A stretch of DNA of 53,015 nucleotides from Muribaculaceae bacterium (GCA_029057985.1 JAIDYR010000089.1:1-53015), one strand, 5' to 3'. Numbered from the stretch's first letter, positions 18,375-27,087 are shown. Numbers and translations are program-made. The notes: a model not told the origin generated them from the letters alone.

Positions 18375-20078
18375 GTGGATTTTGTCATAGATATGTTGCG
18401 GGAATATCCCGCGTTGGCTTTATTCCTTACTGTCGGTCTGGGATTTTGGCTCGGACGGTTGAAGATAGGAATGTTTACACTTGGGCCTGTCACTGCCGTT
18501 CTTATTGTCGGAGTACTTATCGGTCAGTTGAATATTGAGATGTCTTCTCAGTTGAAGAGTGTCTTCTTCATGATGTTTCTCTTTTCAATCGGATACAGTG
18601 TTGGCCCTCAGTTCTTCCGTTCGCTGAAAGGAATGGGGCTCAAGCAGGTCTTGTTTGCGGTGTTGATGAGTGCGTGTTGCTTCGGTTCCACTTTGGGAGT
18701 TGCATTATGGATGAAATATAATGCGGGAGAAGCAGTCGGATTATTCAGCGGATCTCAGACTTGCTCGTCACTATTGGCGGTAGGTAGCGATGCTATTGGA
18801 AAACTTCCGATTGGAGATGACGCTAAGAAAGGAATACTTGATATTATTCCGGTATGCTATGCAGTGACATACGTGTTCGGCACTTTGGGGACTGTGATCA
18901 TATTGGGAACACTCGGCCCTGTATTTCTTGGAGGGTTGGACAAGGTGAAGAGGCAGACTGCCGAACTTGAAGCAGAGATGAATGAAGCTTCATGGAAGAG
19001 TGACCCGGTAAATGTCAATGCGCTTCGCCAGGTTGCATACAGATCCTTTCAAGTGGTCAATCCGTTTTTTGACACTCCGCGTGCCGTGGAGGAGGTGGAG
19101 ACATATCTCAGGCGTAAAGGTAAGGTACTGTATATCGACAGAATCCGCAAAGCTGACGGCTCAATAGTCGTAGGGACTCCGGAAGAGACTATCTCGCGTG
19201 GTGATACGGTAGTGGCCTGCGGTCGACGACAATATCTTCTGCATAATCGAGGTTATCTGGGAGTTGAGATCAATGATGAAGAATTGTTGGAATATCCGGT
19301 AGAAAGAATCCCTGTCCTTGTGCGTTCAGATGAAGTGTCGGGGTATAGTGTGCATGATTTAAGAGCCAAAACGTTTATGCGTGGAGTAGTTATTGAGGAG
19401 CTTCAGCATGGAGATGGAGCGACGGTAGAGATTCACCCCTCTACAATGATTCGTAAGGGTGATACTCTCGTACTCGTCGGTCAGCGAAAAAATATCCGGA
19501 ATGCAAGTGAACATATAGGATTTATCGATGAGCCTACGAATAAGACCGATCTGATGTTTGTCGGACTCGCAATCTTCATAGGAGCTTTTCTCGGTGCTAT
19601 TCCTATAGTTATAGAGGGGATACCTGTCAGCTTTGGCATAAGCGGAGGATCATTGATAGGTGGATTGGTATTCGGTTGGTTGCGAACACGCCGTCCGACT
19701 CTGGGTCATATTCCTGCCCCGGTTTTGTGGCTTATGAATAATCTCGGACTGAATGTATTTATAGCAGTGGTCGGCATTGACTCGGCTCCTTCATTTATAG
19801 CCGGAATAAAGGCTGTAGGATGGTCGCTTCCTCTTGTAGGCGCTCTGGCGACTACAGTGCCGCTGATTATCGGATTACTTATGGGAAGATATATCTTCAA
19901 ATTTAATCCAGCTATTACGCTTGGATGTTGCGCAGGAACGCGTACGTGTACTGCATCCTTGGGTGCGGTCCAGGAAACGCTCGGCTCCAATCTTCCAACC
20001 GTGGGTTATACAGTCACTTATGCCGTTGCCAATATCCTGCTGGTAATCTGGGGTATAATAATGGTTGCCTGCTTATAG
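18375..20078 (+). CDS. AspT-type antiporter (aspartate:alanine exchanger family, YidE-like)
   Basis: 567-residue membrane protein with two membrane halves (about residues 10-180 and 390-565) separated by two cytosolic RCK_C/TrkA-C-like domains (about 200-375, with GDTVVACG and GDTLVLVGQ repeated motifs). The two halves repeat a cysteine-bearing signature (GSQTCSSLLAVG near 137 and CCAGTRTCTASLGAVQE near 515), as in AspT. Family members exchange dicarboxylates for their decarboxylation products. Start is GTG at 18375. Being next to glycerate kinase and close to an oxalate decarboxylation cluster, it may exchange an organic acid, but its substrate is unknown. Confidence 0.87.
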   Translation: MDFVIDMLREYPALALFLTVGLGFWLGRLKIGMFTLGPVTAVLIVGVLIGQLNIEMSSQLKSVFFMMFLFSIGYSVGPQFFRSLKGMGLKQVLFAVLMSACCFGSTLGVALWMKYNAGEAVGLFSGSQTCSSLLAVGSDAIGKLPIGDDAKKGILDIIPVCYAVTYVFGTLGTVIILGTLGPVFLGGLDKVKRQTAELEAEMNEASWKSDPVNVNALRQVAYRSFQVVNPFFDTPRAVEEVETYLRRKGKVLYIDRIRKADGSIVVGTPEETISRGDTVVACGRRQYLLHNRGYLGVEINDEELLEYPVERIPVLVRSDEVSGYSVHDLRAKTFMRGVVIEELQHGDGATVEIHPSTMIRKGDTLVLVGQRKNIRNASEHIGFIDEPTNKTDLMFVGLAIFIGAFLGAIPIVIEGIPVSFGISGGSLIGGLVFGWLRTRRPTLGHIPAPVLWLMNNLGLNVFIAVVGIDSAPSFIAGIKAVGWSLPLVGALATTVPLIIGLLMGRYIFKFNPAITLGCCAGTRTCTASLGAVQETLGSNLPTVGYTVTYAVANILLVIWGIIMVACL

Positions 20079-20085
20079 GAATTTA

Positions 20086-20270
20086 AGAGCCCGTTTACTA
20101 AGAACTGTTAAAATTTCATTTTGATCGAATATCAACGATAAAACGCCCATATTTTAGCCATTTTCGATCTTTTCATCAGTCACGATGCCCGCATCGCTCC
20201 TTCTTCAAAAATCGAAACTGCCTCAAAATCTGTACATTTTCTCGTTAACATTCTTTAGTAAACTGGCTCT
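20086..20270 (-). repeat. 185-bp MITE-like repeat, copy 3
   Basis: Complete copy in the opposite orientation to copy 2, bounded by AGAGCC and GGCTCT, 7 bases after the stop codon of the AspT-type gene and about 110 bases before the L,D-transpeptidase gene. By eye it is the exact reverse complement of copies 2 and 4. No clear target duplication: left flank ggaattta, right flank aaaggtcc. Confidence 0.95.
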
Positions 20271-20381
20271 AAAGGTCCGGCTTTAAGATATACATCACTT
20301 TAAAATATTCTTAAGAGTCGTAAGACAAGATACGGGCTTGTAAGTTTTATGGGCCTGAGGTGGAAAACCAAGGATAATCTT

Positions 20382-20846
20382 ATGAAATATTTTATTTTAT
20401 TTTTTATATCCCTTACTCTAACCTTTTCTGCAAGTGCGGTTAAGGAGATACATGTCGACAAACAAAAATGCGTGCTTCGGGTGATTGACAACGACAAAAT
20501 TGTCTTCTCCGCTCCGGTATGCGTAGGGAAGAATAAAGGTCAGAAAAAGCGGGCCGGGGATCATAAAACTCCGGAGGGTACTTTTAAAATCACCTCCATT
20601 GAAAACTCGTCGGGATGGGACCATGACTTTCGAGATGGTAAAGGAAAGATAAAAGGGGCTTATGGTCCTTGGTTTTTCCGATTGAATACTCCGCAGAGTA
20701 AACATATCGGGATTCATGGCACATGTTTTCCTAACAGTGTGGGGACCCGGTCAAGCGATGGATGCGTCCGTCTTCGGAATTCTGATCTAAAGAATCTTAA
20801 GAAACATGTAAAGGTTGGAATGAAGGTTATTATTCATAAAGATTAG
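20382..20846 (+). CDS. L,D-transpeptidase (YkuD fold), exported
   Basis: Cell-wall enzyme that crosslinks peptidoglycan or attaches proteins to it through a catalytic Cys. The YkuD signature is read as HGT....GTRSSDGCVRLRN, with the active-site Cys in DGC and Arg in VRL. The ATG at 20382 gives a signal peptide (MKYFILFFISLTLTFSASA) followed directly by the domain; a longer frame from 20349 would put a charged leader before it and is less likely. The mature protein of about 135 residues is a minimal single-domain form. Probably periplasmic. Confidence 0.9.
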   Translation: MKYFILFFISLTLTFSASAVKEIHVDKQKCVLRVIDNDKIVFSAPVCVGKNKGQKKRAGDHKTPEGTFKITSIENSSGWDHDFRDGKGKIKGAYGPWFFRLNTPQSKHIGIHGTCFPNSVGTRSSDGCVRLRNSDLKNLKKHVKVGMKVIIHKD

Positions 20847-20903
20847 ATGGCACGATAGAAAATATTAAATACTTGTTTTTCCAATAATTTAAACCTTATC
20901 ATC

Positions 20904-22358
20904 ATGATCCCATTATTAATTGCACTCGTAGTATTGATTGCCGGATATTTCATCTATGGAAGTTTTGTAGAAAAAATTTTCAATACAGATCCATCCCGTC
21001 CGACTCCCGCCTCAACTATGGCCGACGGGATCGACTACATTGCCATGCCAACGTGGAAAGTCTATCTGATTCAGTTTCTTAATATAGCCGGAGTCGGACC
21101 GATCTTCGGTGCTATAATGGGCGTGATGTATGGTCCGGCATCTTTTTTATGGATAGTATTGGGCACGATATTTGCAGGCGCTGTCCATGACTTCATATCA
21201 GGTATGATTTCTTTGCGTCTTGGAGGTAAGTCTTTACCCGAGATTGTAGGCAGTGAGCTTGGAAAGAAGATAAAGGTTATCATGAGCATATTTACATGTG
21301 TGTTGCTGGTGATGGTCATTGCTGTATTCGTACGTACTCCCGCAAATTTGCTCGCTACTCTGACTCCTGATCATCTGAATGCTACATTCTGGGCCGTATG
21401 CATCTTCCTTTATTATATTCTTGCCACTCTTCTTCCCGTCGATAAATTGATTGGCAATCTCTATCCTCTCTTCGGATTTGCGTTGCTTTTTATGGCGATT
21501 GGCATAATGGGGTATATGTTGTTTGGCGGTGTGACAATTCCCGATGGTTTTTCAGAAGGTCTCTTTAATCGTCATCCTGCAGGAGAGGCGGCTCCAATTT
21601 TCCCGATGATGTGTATTTCTATAGCCTGCGGGGCAATATCCGGATTCCATGCCACTCAGAGTCCTATGATGGCAAGGTGTCTTAATAATGAGAAGCATGG
21701 CCGAAAGGTTTTCTATGGGGCAATGATTTCTGAAGGTATAGTAGCTCTGATCTGGGCAGCTGCCGCAATAACCTTCACGGGAGGATATGATAAACTTGCC
21801 GGATATATGACTGATCACGGTCAGGATGCCGGAATCCTTGTCCATGAAGTATGCGTCAAATGGCTGGGTACTTTTGGCGGTGTACTGGCAATACTCGGTG
21901 TGATTGCTGCTCCTATAACTACCGGTGATACTGCAATGCGCAGTTTGCGTCTGATAATAGCTGATGCAGTCGGAATAAGCCAGAAGCAATTCATCAAGCG
22001 TCTTTTAGTAACATTGCCGATTGTTGCGATCAGTTATGTTCTTATAAATATCAATTTTGATGTACTGTGGAGATATTTTGCCTGGTGCAATCAGACATTG
22101 TCAATATTTACACTATGGGCCTGCAGTGTATATCTTGCGCGTTATCGTAAATCTTATCTTATTACAATGATTCCGGCAATATTCATGACGGCTCTTTGCG
22201 TGACCTTCATCTGCTATGCTCCATTGGGATCTTATAAGGAAGGAGTGGGTATTCCTCTTCTTTACAGTGAATGGGTCGGTATCATAGCAGCCTGCGTCTG
22301 CACACTTCTTTTCTATAAATGGAAAAGAATGGCAGATACGGTAGCGCAGAAATTGTAA
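20904..22358 (+). CDS. cstA: CstA-family carbon-starvation permease
   Basis: 484-residue polytopic protein with the family start IALVVLIAGYFIYG, then GPIFGAIMG, GAVHDFISGMISLR and, in mid-protein, GAISGFHATQSPMMAR. CstA relatives take up peptides or pyruvate; this short form lacks the long C terminus of E. coli CstA (701 residues). 57 bases separate it from the L,D-transpeptidase gene. A strong terminator about 100 bases after the stop ends the transcript. Confidence 0.93.
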   Translation: MIPLLIALVVLIAGYFIYGSFVEKIFNTDPSRPTPASTMADGIDYIAMPTWKVYLIQFLNIAGVGPIFGAIMGVMYGPASFLWIVLGTIFAGAVHDFISGMISLRLGGKSLPEIVGSELGKKIKVIMSIFTCVLLVMVIAVFVRTPANLLATLTPDHLNATFWAVCIFLYYILATLLPVDKLIGNLYPLFGFALLFMAIGIMGYMLFGGVTIPDGFSEGLFNRHPAGEAAPIFPMMCISIACGAISGFHATQSPMMARCLNNEKHGRKVFYGAMISEGIVALIWAAAAITFTGGYDKLAGYMTDHGQDAGILVHEVCVKWLGTFGGVLAILGVIAAPITTGDTAMRSLRLIIADAVGISQKQFIKRLLVTLPIVAISYVLININFDVLWRYFAWCNQTLSIFTLWACSVYLARYRKSYLITMIPAIFMTALCVTFICYAPLGSYKEGVGIPLLYSEWVGIIAACVCTLLFYKWKRMADTVAQKL

Positions 22359-22456
22359 TATTCAGGCATTTCGTTTTATTAGGGAATTTAATAACTGATA
22401 AAATTGATTCTTGTAATAATTGAATAAATCCCGAGATAAAGGAAATAACTATACGA

Positions 22457-22503
22457 CCGGCATCGACGCCCTTGGATTGGGTGACGATGCCGGAATTTTT
22501 TAT
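22457..22503 (+). terminator. Rho-independent terminator after cstA
   Basis: CCGGCATCG...CCC pairs with GGG...CGATGCCGG around a short loop, followed by AATTTTTT. It also lies at the 3' end of the minus-strand gene ending at 22500, so it may serve both. Confidence 0.88.
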
Positions 22504-23096
22504 ATTTGAAATATCATGCGAGATATGATATTGTTGGCAGGAAGAGTCAGCATTGCTGTCAGAGATGATATATCATTCTCAGGGTGACAGTTAAGGTTGA
22601 TTGCATTTACTGTAGCATTGAGCGTGTTTTCCCATTCAGCGCAGATCTCCGTCGGCGGCAGCGTTGGTGTGAAAAGAATTATGCGGCAGACATAATCGGA
22701 AACATAAGGATATCGTATTCTATGCTCTCGCCATTTCCGGATAATGGCATCTGCAATGTCGGAGTCTGCGATCAGAATATCGATATCCCTCCATGCCTTT
22801 AAAAGGTTATCCATATAGATAGGATTTAACGGATACCTTCGGACTCCGGTAAAAGCGGCATTTCTATCGGACTGGTCATAGCAATTCGACATAACGGAGA
22901 CTTTGCAATCGGCATTTAAAAATTGTCGTGTAATATTGTCAACCTGCGGATTATCGCTTGCGATCAGTACTCTCTTCGGTGGAAATACAAAATGCATACC
23001 CGTCCGGCGCACCGATGATCCTGATTTTCTATATTCTCTTGCCACCTTCCCATTACGAAGATCCTCCATCCTTCTTTCCAAATAATTATCTGCCAT
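22500..23096 (-). CDS. SDR/Rossmann-like orphan protein of unknown function
   Basis: 198 residues from ATG 23096. The start MADNYLERRMEDLRNGK resembles the N-terminal lead of certain Bacteroidales short-chain dehydrogenases, and the segment KRVLIASDNPQVDNITRQF has a Rossmann strand-helix feel. However, the glycine-rich cofactor loop, the YxxxK catalytic pair and about 50 C-terminal residues of a normal SDR are missing. It is therefore probably a degenerate, non-enzymatic relative. The start was chosen because a strong promoter ends only a few bases upstream. The longer frame from 23153 would begin upstream of that promoter. Confidence 0.6.
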   Translation of the reverse strand: MADNYLERRMEDLRNGKVAREYRKSGSSVRRTGMHFVFPPKRVLIASDNPQVDNITRQFLNADCKVSVMSNCYDQSDRNAAFTGVRRYPLNPIYMDNLLKAWRDIDILIADSDIADAIIRKWREHRIRYPYVSDYVCRIILFTPTLPPTEICAEWENTLNATVNAINLNCHPENDISSLTAMLTLPANNIISRMIFQI

Positions 23097-23104
23097 AATG
23101 CCCG

Positions 23105-23135
23105 CAAAATTAATTAAATTCCGCAATATTTGCAA
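23105..23135 (-). promoter_or_regulatory. Bacteroidetes promoter giving a near-leaderless transcript
   Basis: On the minus strand TTG (23135-23133), exactly 20 bases, then TAATTTTG (23112-23105), a full match to TTG-N20-TAnnTTTG. The start codon at 23096 begins 9 bases after the box, so the message would have almost no 5' leader. Confidence 0.7.
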
Positions 23136-23216
23136 TATGCAGTACTTGATCACCTCCCCAATTTATATTGGTTTGTTTTGAATGGATTTTGGTAAGGTAT
23201 TTCGGGAAGTATTTTG

Positions 23217-23224
23217 TAACTTTG
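23217..23224 (+). promoter_or_regulatory. -7 box (TAACTTTG) for the DUF3737 operon
   Basis: TAACTTTGC is a perfect Bacteroidetes -7 element. The -33 element is weak: the nearest TTG is 25 rather than about 20 bases upstream. Repeat copy 4 begins 15 bases downstream, so the repeat would be transcribed as leader of the operon starting at 23441. Confidence 0.5.
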
Positions 23225-23238
23225 CATAGTTTAAATTA

Positions 23239-23423
23239 AGAGCCAGTTTACTAAAGAATGTTAACGAGAAAATGTACAGATTTTGAGGCAGTTTCGATTT
23301 TTGAAGAAGGAGCGATGCGGGCATCGTGACTGATGAAAAGATCGAAAATGGCTAAAATATGGGCGTTTTATCGTTGATATTCGATCAAAATGAAATTTTA
23401 ACAGTTCTTAGTAAACGGGCTCT
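23239..23423 (+). repeat. 185-bp MITE-like repeat, copy 4
   Basis: Complete copy, same orientation as copy 2 and apparently base-identical to it. It lies between a probable -7 box and the DUF3737 start codon 18 bases beyond its end, within a divergent promoter region. Flanks are aaatta on the left and aagaca on the right, with no evident target duplication. Confidence 0.95.
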
Positions 23424-23440
23424 AAGACATATAGAAAAGT

Positions 23441-24286
23441 ATGGAATTAATCAAAAATAAGGAATATGGAGGTGAGCGTCCTCTATTCGGCGCGCGCAAT
23501 CTGCGCCTTGAGAATGTCACTATTCACGCCGGTGAATCGGCACTTAAGTGCTGCTCAGAGATTGAGGCGGATGGATGCACGTTTGAAGGGAAATATCCTT
23601 TCTGGCATGTGGATGGATTCAGAATTTCTAATTCTCTTTTTACCCCCGGAGCAAGGGCGGCACTTTGGTACTCACGTAATTGCGAGATGACCGATACGAG
23701 AGTAGACGCTCCGAAAATGTTTCGCGAGATGGATGGTATCAAGTTGCGGAATGTGACAATCCCGGATGCAGAAGAGACTCTATGGCATTGTGATAATGTT
23801 GACATAGAAAATGTCAGCGTAGAAAAGGCCGACTATCTGTTTATGCACTCCAATAATATTAGAATCCGCAATTGGCATCAACACGGCAATTATTCTTTTC
23901 AATATTGCAGTAACGTTGAAATCCGCGATGCAGAAATCCATTCTAAAGATGCATTCTGGGGCACGGATAATGTCACTATTTATGACTCTGTAATATCAGG
24001 TGAATATCTCGGTTGGCACTCCAGGCGTCTGACTTTGATCAGATGTAAGATCTCAGGAACTCAGCCTCTTTGCTATACCCGCGACCTCCGACTGATCGAT
24101 TGCGAATTTTCACCGGATTGCGATCTTGCGTTTGAAGATTCCGAAGTAGAGGCTACATTGACTACTCCCATTGCAAGCATCAAGAATCCCAAGCGCGGAT
24201 ATATCCAGACTCCCTCTATTGGAGAAATCATAACCGACGAGCATTCCAAGGCGATAGAGCCCGTAAAGATAATTACAGGCAAATGA
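23441..24286 (+). CDS. DUF3737 family beta-helix protein
   Basis: 281 residues made of short repeated strands with the pattern N-V-x-I and recurring Trp/His/Cys positions (HCDNVDIENVSV, HSNNIRIRNW, YCSNVEIRDAEI, GTDNVTIYDSVI), which is a right-handed parallel beta-helix. The start MELIKNKEYGGERPLFGAR is typical of DUF3737. No signal peptide. The biochemical role is unknown. Its stop overlaps the start of the PatB-type lyase by 4 bases (ATGA), implying translational coupling and a shared task. Confidence 0.88.
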   Translation: MELIKNKEYGGERPLFGARNLRLENVTIHAGESALKCCSEIEADGCTFEGKYPFWHVDGFRISNSLFTPGARAALWYSRNCEMTDTRVDAPKMFREMDGIKLRNVTIPDAEETLWHCDNVDIENVSVEKADYLFMHSNNIRIRNWHQHGNYSFQYCSNVEIRDAEIHSKDAFWGTDNVTIYDSVISGEYLGWHSRRLTLIRCKISGTQPLCYTRDLRLIDCEFSPDCDLAFEDSEVEATLTTPIASIKNPKRGYIQTPSIGEIITDEHSKAIEPVKIITGK

Positions 24287-25464
24287 TCGATTTCAACGTA
24301 TTGACCGAACGTCGCAACTCGGGGTCTATGAAATGGGATGCCGAGGGCGATTCTCCGGATATTATCCCCCTATGGGTTGCGGATATGGATTTCCGTGCCG
24401 CCCCCGAAATTATTGATGCTTTAAAAAATAGAGTAGATGAGGGTATATTCGGCTACACTTATGTAGGGAGTGATTACTATGATGCTCTCATTAATTGGAA
24501 TCTAAGACGCCATGATTGGGAAATAGACCGTAAGAGGGTGATTTATACTTCCGGTGTGGTCCCCGCCTTGTCGGCTATTATCAAGGCTTTGACAAAACCC
24601 GGAGAGGGTGTTATTCTTCAAACTCCGGCCTATAATTGTTTCTTCTCATCCATACGCAATAATAAGTGCCGCCAAATCGATAATCCTCTAATGAGAATTG
24701 AAGAAAATGAAGGATTCTCATATGAAATCGACTTCGAAGGACTTGAAGCTCTTGCCTCAGACCCGCTTAATACATTGATGATTCTTTGTAATCCTCATAA
24801 TCCTACGGGGAGAGTGTGGAATAGCGGAGAATTGGAAAAGGTTGCGGAAATTTGTCGGCGTAATGGAGTTGTAGTTGTAAGCGATGAAATTCATTGCGAA
24901 CTCGTACATCCGGATCAACCGGCATATATCCCTTATGCGACTATTGATTCGTCAGCTATTGTATGTACGTCTCCGAGCAAAGCCTTCAATACCGCCGGGC
25001 TGCAGATTGCAAATATTATTTGCCCGGACGACGAAACGCAAAGAAAAATAGACCGGGCTATCAACGACAATGAAGTCTGTGACGTCAATCCATTTGGTGT
25101 AGTAGCGCTCAAAGCGGCCTATAATAAAAGCGAGTTATGGTTGGCGGAACTCATTGATTATCTTGATAATAACAGGATAATATTGCGTGGCGAATTCGAA
25201 TCCGCAATTCCTGAGATCAAGTTTTGTAATTCCGAGGCTACTTATTTAGCCTGGATGGATGTTAGCAGATTGAAAATAGATGGTCGTCCGGCCTCAGGTG
25301 ATGAAATTGCCGATTACCTCCTGAAAGATTCAAAGGTAAGGATAGCGAGCGGATCGACTTATGGAGCTCCTTCTTATATTCGCATTAATTATGCCTGTCC
25401 GAAGGAGCGTTTATCAGAGGCTGTCAGGCGCATGACCGTCTCATTAAGGAAACTTCGAAATTAA
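24283..25464 (+). CDS. MalY/PatB-type cystathionine beta-lyase (PLP)
   Basis: Fold-type I PLP enzyme of 393 residues that cleaves C-S bonds of cystathionine, cysteine or related substrates. Diagnostic are WVADMDFR near residue 31, CNPHNPTGR near 169, VSDEIHCE near 199 and the Schiff-base Lys233 in TSPSKAFN. It follows DUF3737 with a 4-base overlap and precedes a MATE pump by 8 bases. The trio may remove or export a sulphur compound, but this is inference. Confidence 0.94.
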   Translation: MIDFNVLTERRNSGSMKWDAEGDSPDIIPLWVADMDFRAAPEIIDALKNRVDEGIFGYTYVGSDYYDALINWNLRRHDWEIDRKRVIYTSGVVPALSAIIKALTKPGEGVILQTPAYNCFFSSIRNNKCRQIDNPLMRIEENEGFSYEIDFEGLEALASDPLNTLMILCNPHNPTGRVWNSGELEKVAEICRRNGVVVVSDEIHCELVHPDQPAYIPYATIDSSAIVCTSPSKAFNTAGLQIANIICPDDETQRKIDRAINDNEVCDVNPFGVVALKAAYNKSELWLAELIDYLDNNRIILRGEFESAIPEIKFCNSEATYLAWMDVSRLKIDGRPASGDEIADYLLKDSKVRIASGSTYGAPSYIRINYACPKERLSEAVRRMTVSLRKLRN

Positions 25465-25472
25465 GATCTTAA

Positions 25473-26873
25473 GTGATTTCAATTCAATTAATTCGAGAAG
25501 GAAAGAATCTAAGCCGACGTCAGAGATTAAATCTGACACTTATGCTATCACTTCCCGCGATGCTCGCCCAATTGTCGAGCATCGCGATGCAGTATATTGA
25601 CGCTTCAATGGTCGGCAGGCTCGGAGCTGATGATTCAGCCTCTATCGGATTGGTCTCTACGAGCTTATGGCTATTCTGGGGAATATGCTCTGCAATGACC
25701 TCGGGATATTCGGTGCAGGTAGCACATAAAGTCGGAGCAAAAGATGAAGAGGGAGCGCGCAGAGTGTTCAGACAAGGGATATCGGCAAGTCTGATATTCA
25801 GTTTGGCTGTGACGTTGATAGGTATTTCCATAGCCTGGCGACTCCCGTATTGGCTTGGAGGAGATCCTACAATAAATCCAAAAGCATCACTGTATTTTAT
25901 CGTTTTCATTGCTGCTCTGCCTTTGCTCACTCTCAACTATCTGGCCGGCGGCATGCTACGTTGCGTAGGCAATATGAAAGTGCCGAGTCTGGTAAGCGGA
26001 TTGATGTGTCTGCTCGACTGCATTTTCAATTTCGTTCTGATATTCCCCACTCACCACTTTGCTATAGGAGATTTTATGCTGACGATTCCGGGTGCCGGCC
26101 TTGGAGTGCTTGGGGCTGCCCTGGGCACAGTAGGGGCGGAAGCAGTGTCAGCTTTCATCATGATGTATTACGCCTGTGTGAGACAATCAGAGATAAAATT
26201 ATGGGGTTATACGGGGAGTTATCGTCCGACCCGTGAGATCACTTCGAAAGCAGCTTCTATCTCAACACCCATGACTGTAGAACATGCCGTGATCTGCGGA
26301 GCCCAGATTGCAATTACTATGATAGTCAGTCCGCTTGGTGTAATTGCGATTGCTGCCAACGCTTTTGCCGTGACAGCAGAGAGTCTGTGCTATATGCCGG
26401 GGTATGGCATAGGCGACGCCGCGACGGCTCTGACCGGTCAGAGCCATGGCGCCGGAAGGCCTAAGCTCGTGAGTCAATTCGGTAATATGGCGGTAGGTTT
26501 GGGAATGGTTATTATGACAGTAATGGGAGGATTGATGTATGCCTTCGCACCTGAGATAATGGTGGTCATTACTCCGGTAGAATCCATACGGGATTTAGGA
26601 GCGGAAGTCCTGAGGATTGAAGCTTGGGCTGAGCCGATGTTTGCAGCTTCTATAGTGGCTTATGGAGCCTTTGTCGGAGTGGGAGAAACAAAACTTCCTG
26701 CTTTGATGAATTTCGGAAGCATTTGGCTCATCAGAGTGCCGTTAGCCTGGATATTGGCCGGGAGTATGGGCCTTCGAGGTGTTTGGCTGGCTATGTGCAT
26801 AGAACTTTGCTTCCGAGGAACGATATTCCTGATACGATTACTCTTTACTAAATGGAATTATGGTAGTAAATAA
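25473..26873 (+). CDS. MATE-family multidrug/cation efflux transporter
   Basis: 466 residues and about twelve membrane helices. The first motif reads MQYIDASMVGRLGADDSASIGL and the C-terminal half repeats it weakly, as in the NorM/DinF superfamily (GAQIAITMIVSPLGVIAIAANAF). Exchanges Na+ or H+ for an organic solute. Start is GTG at 25473; no better in-frame ATG precedes the first helix. It is third gene of the DUF3737-PatB-MATE operon, which ends 29 bases before repeat copy 5. Confidence 0.9.
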   Translation: MISIQLIREGKNLSRRQRLNLTLMLSLPAMLAQLSSIAMQYIDASMVGRLGADDSASIGLVSTSLWLFWGICSAMTSGYSVQVAHKVGAKDEEGARRVFRQGISASLIFSLAVTLIGISIAWRLPYWLGGDPTINPKASLYFIVFIAALPLLTLNYLAGGMLRCVGNMKVPSLVSGLMCLLDCIFNFVLIFPTHHFAIGDFMLTIPGAGLGVLGAALGTVGAEAVSAFIMMYYACVRQSEIKLWGYTGSYRPTREITSKAASISTPMTVEHAVICGAQIAITMIVSPLGVIAIAANAFAVTAESLCYMPGYGIGDAATALTGQSHGAGRPKLVSQFGNMAVGLGMVIMTVMGGLMYAFAPEIMVVITPVESIRDLGAEVLRIEAWAEPMFAASIVAYGAFVGVGETKLPALMNFGSIWLIRVPLAWILAGSMGLRGVWLAMCIELCFRGTIFLIRLLFTKWNYGSK

Positions 26874-26902
26874 AGTATGGACGGGAATACTTTTAAGTAA
26901 TA

Positions 26903-27087
26903 AGAGCCCGTTTACTAAGAACTGTTAAAATTTCATTTTGATCGAATATCAACGATAAAACGCCCATATTTTAGCCATTTTCGATCTTTTCATCAGTCAC
27001 GATGCCCGCATCGCTCCTTCTTCAAAAATCGAAACTGCCTCAAAATCTGTACATTTTCTCGTTAACATTCTTTAGTAAACTGGCTCT
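26903..27087 (-). repeat. 185-bp MITE-like repeat, copy 5
   Basis: Complete copy, opposite in orientation to copies 2 and 4 and apparently identical to copy 3. It lies between convergent genes, the MATE pump on the left and the flippase-like gene on the right. Flanking sequence contains aagtaa on both sides (left 26895-26900, right 27088-27093), a possible target duplication, although it is offset by two bases on the left. Confidence 0.95.

Noticed and set aside
23097..23153. Longer start (23153) for the SDR-like gene
   Set aside because: The strong minus-strand promoter at 23105-23135 lies inside this extension.
10604..27087. Composite transposon bounded by the 185-bp repeats
   Set aside because: No transposase or recombinase gene lies between any pair of copies, and target duplications are not evident, so only cassette-like bracketing is reported.
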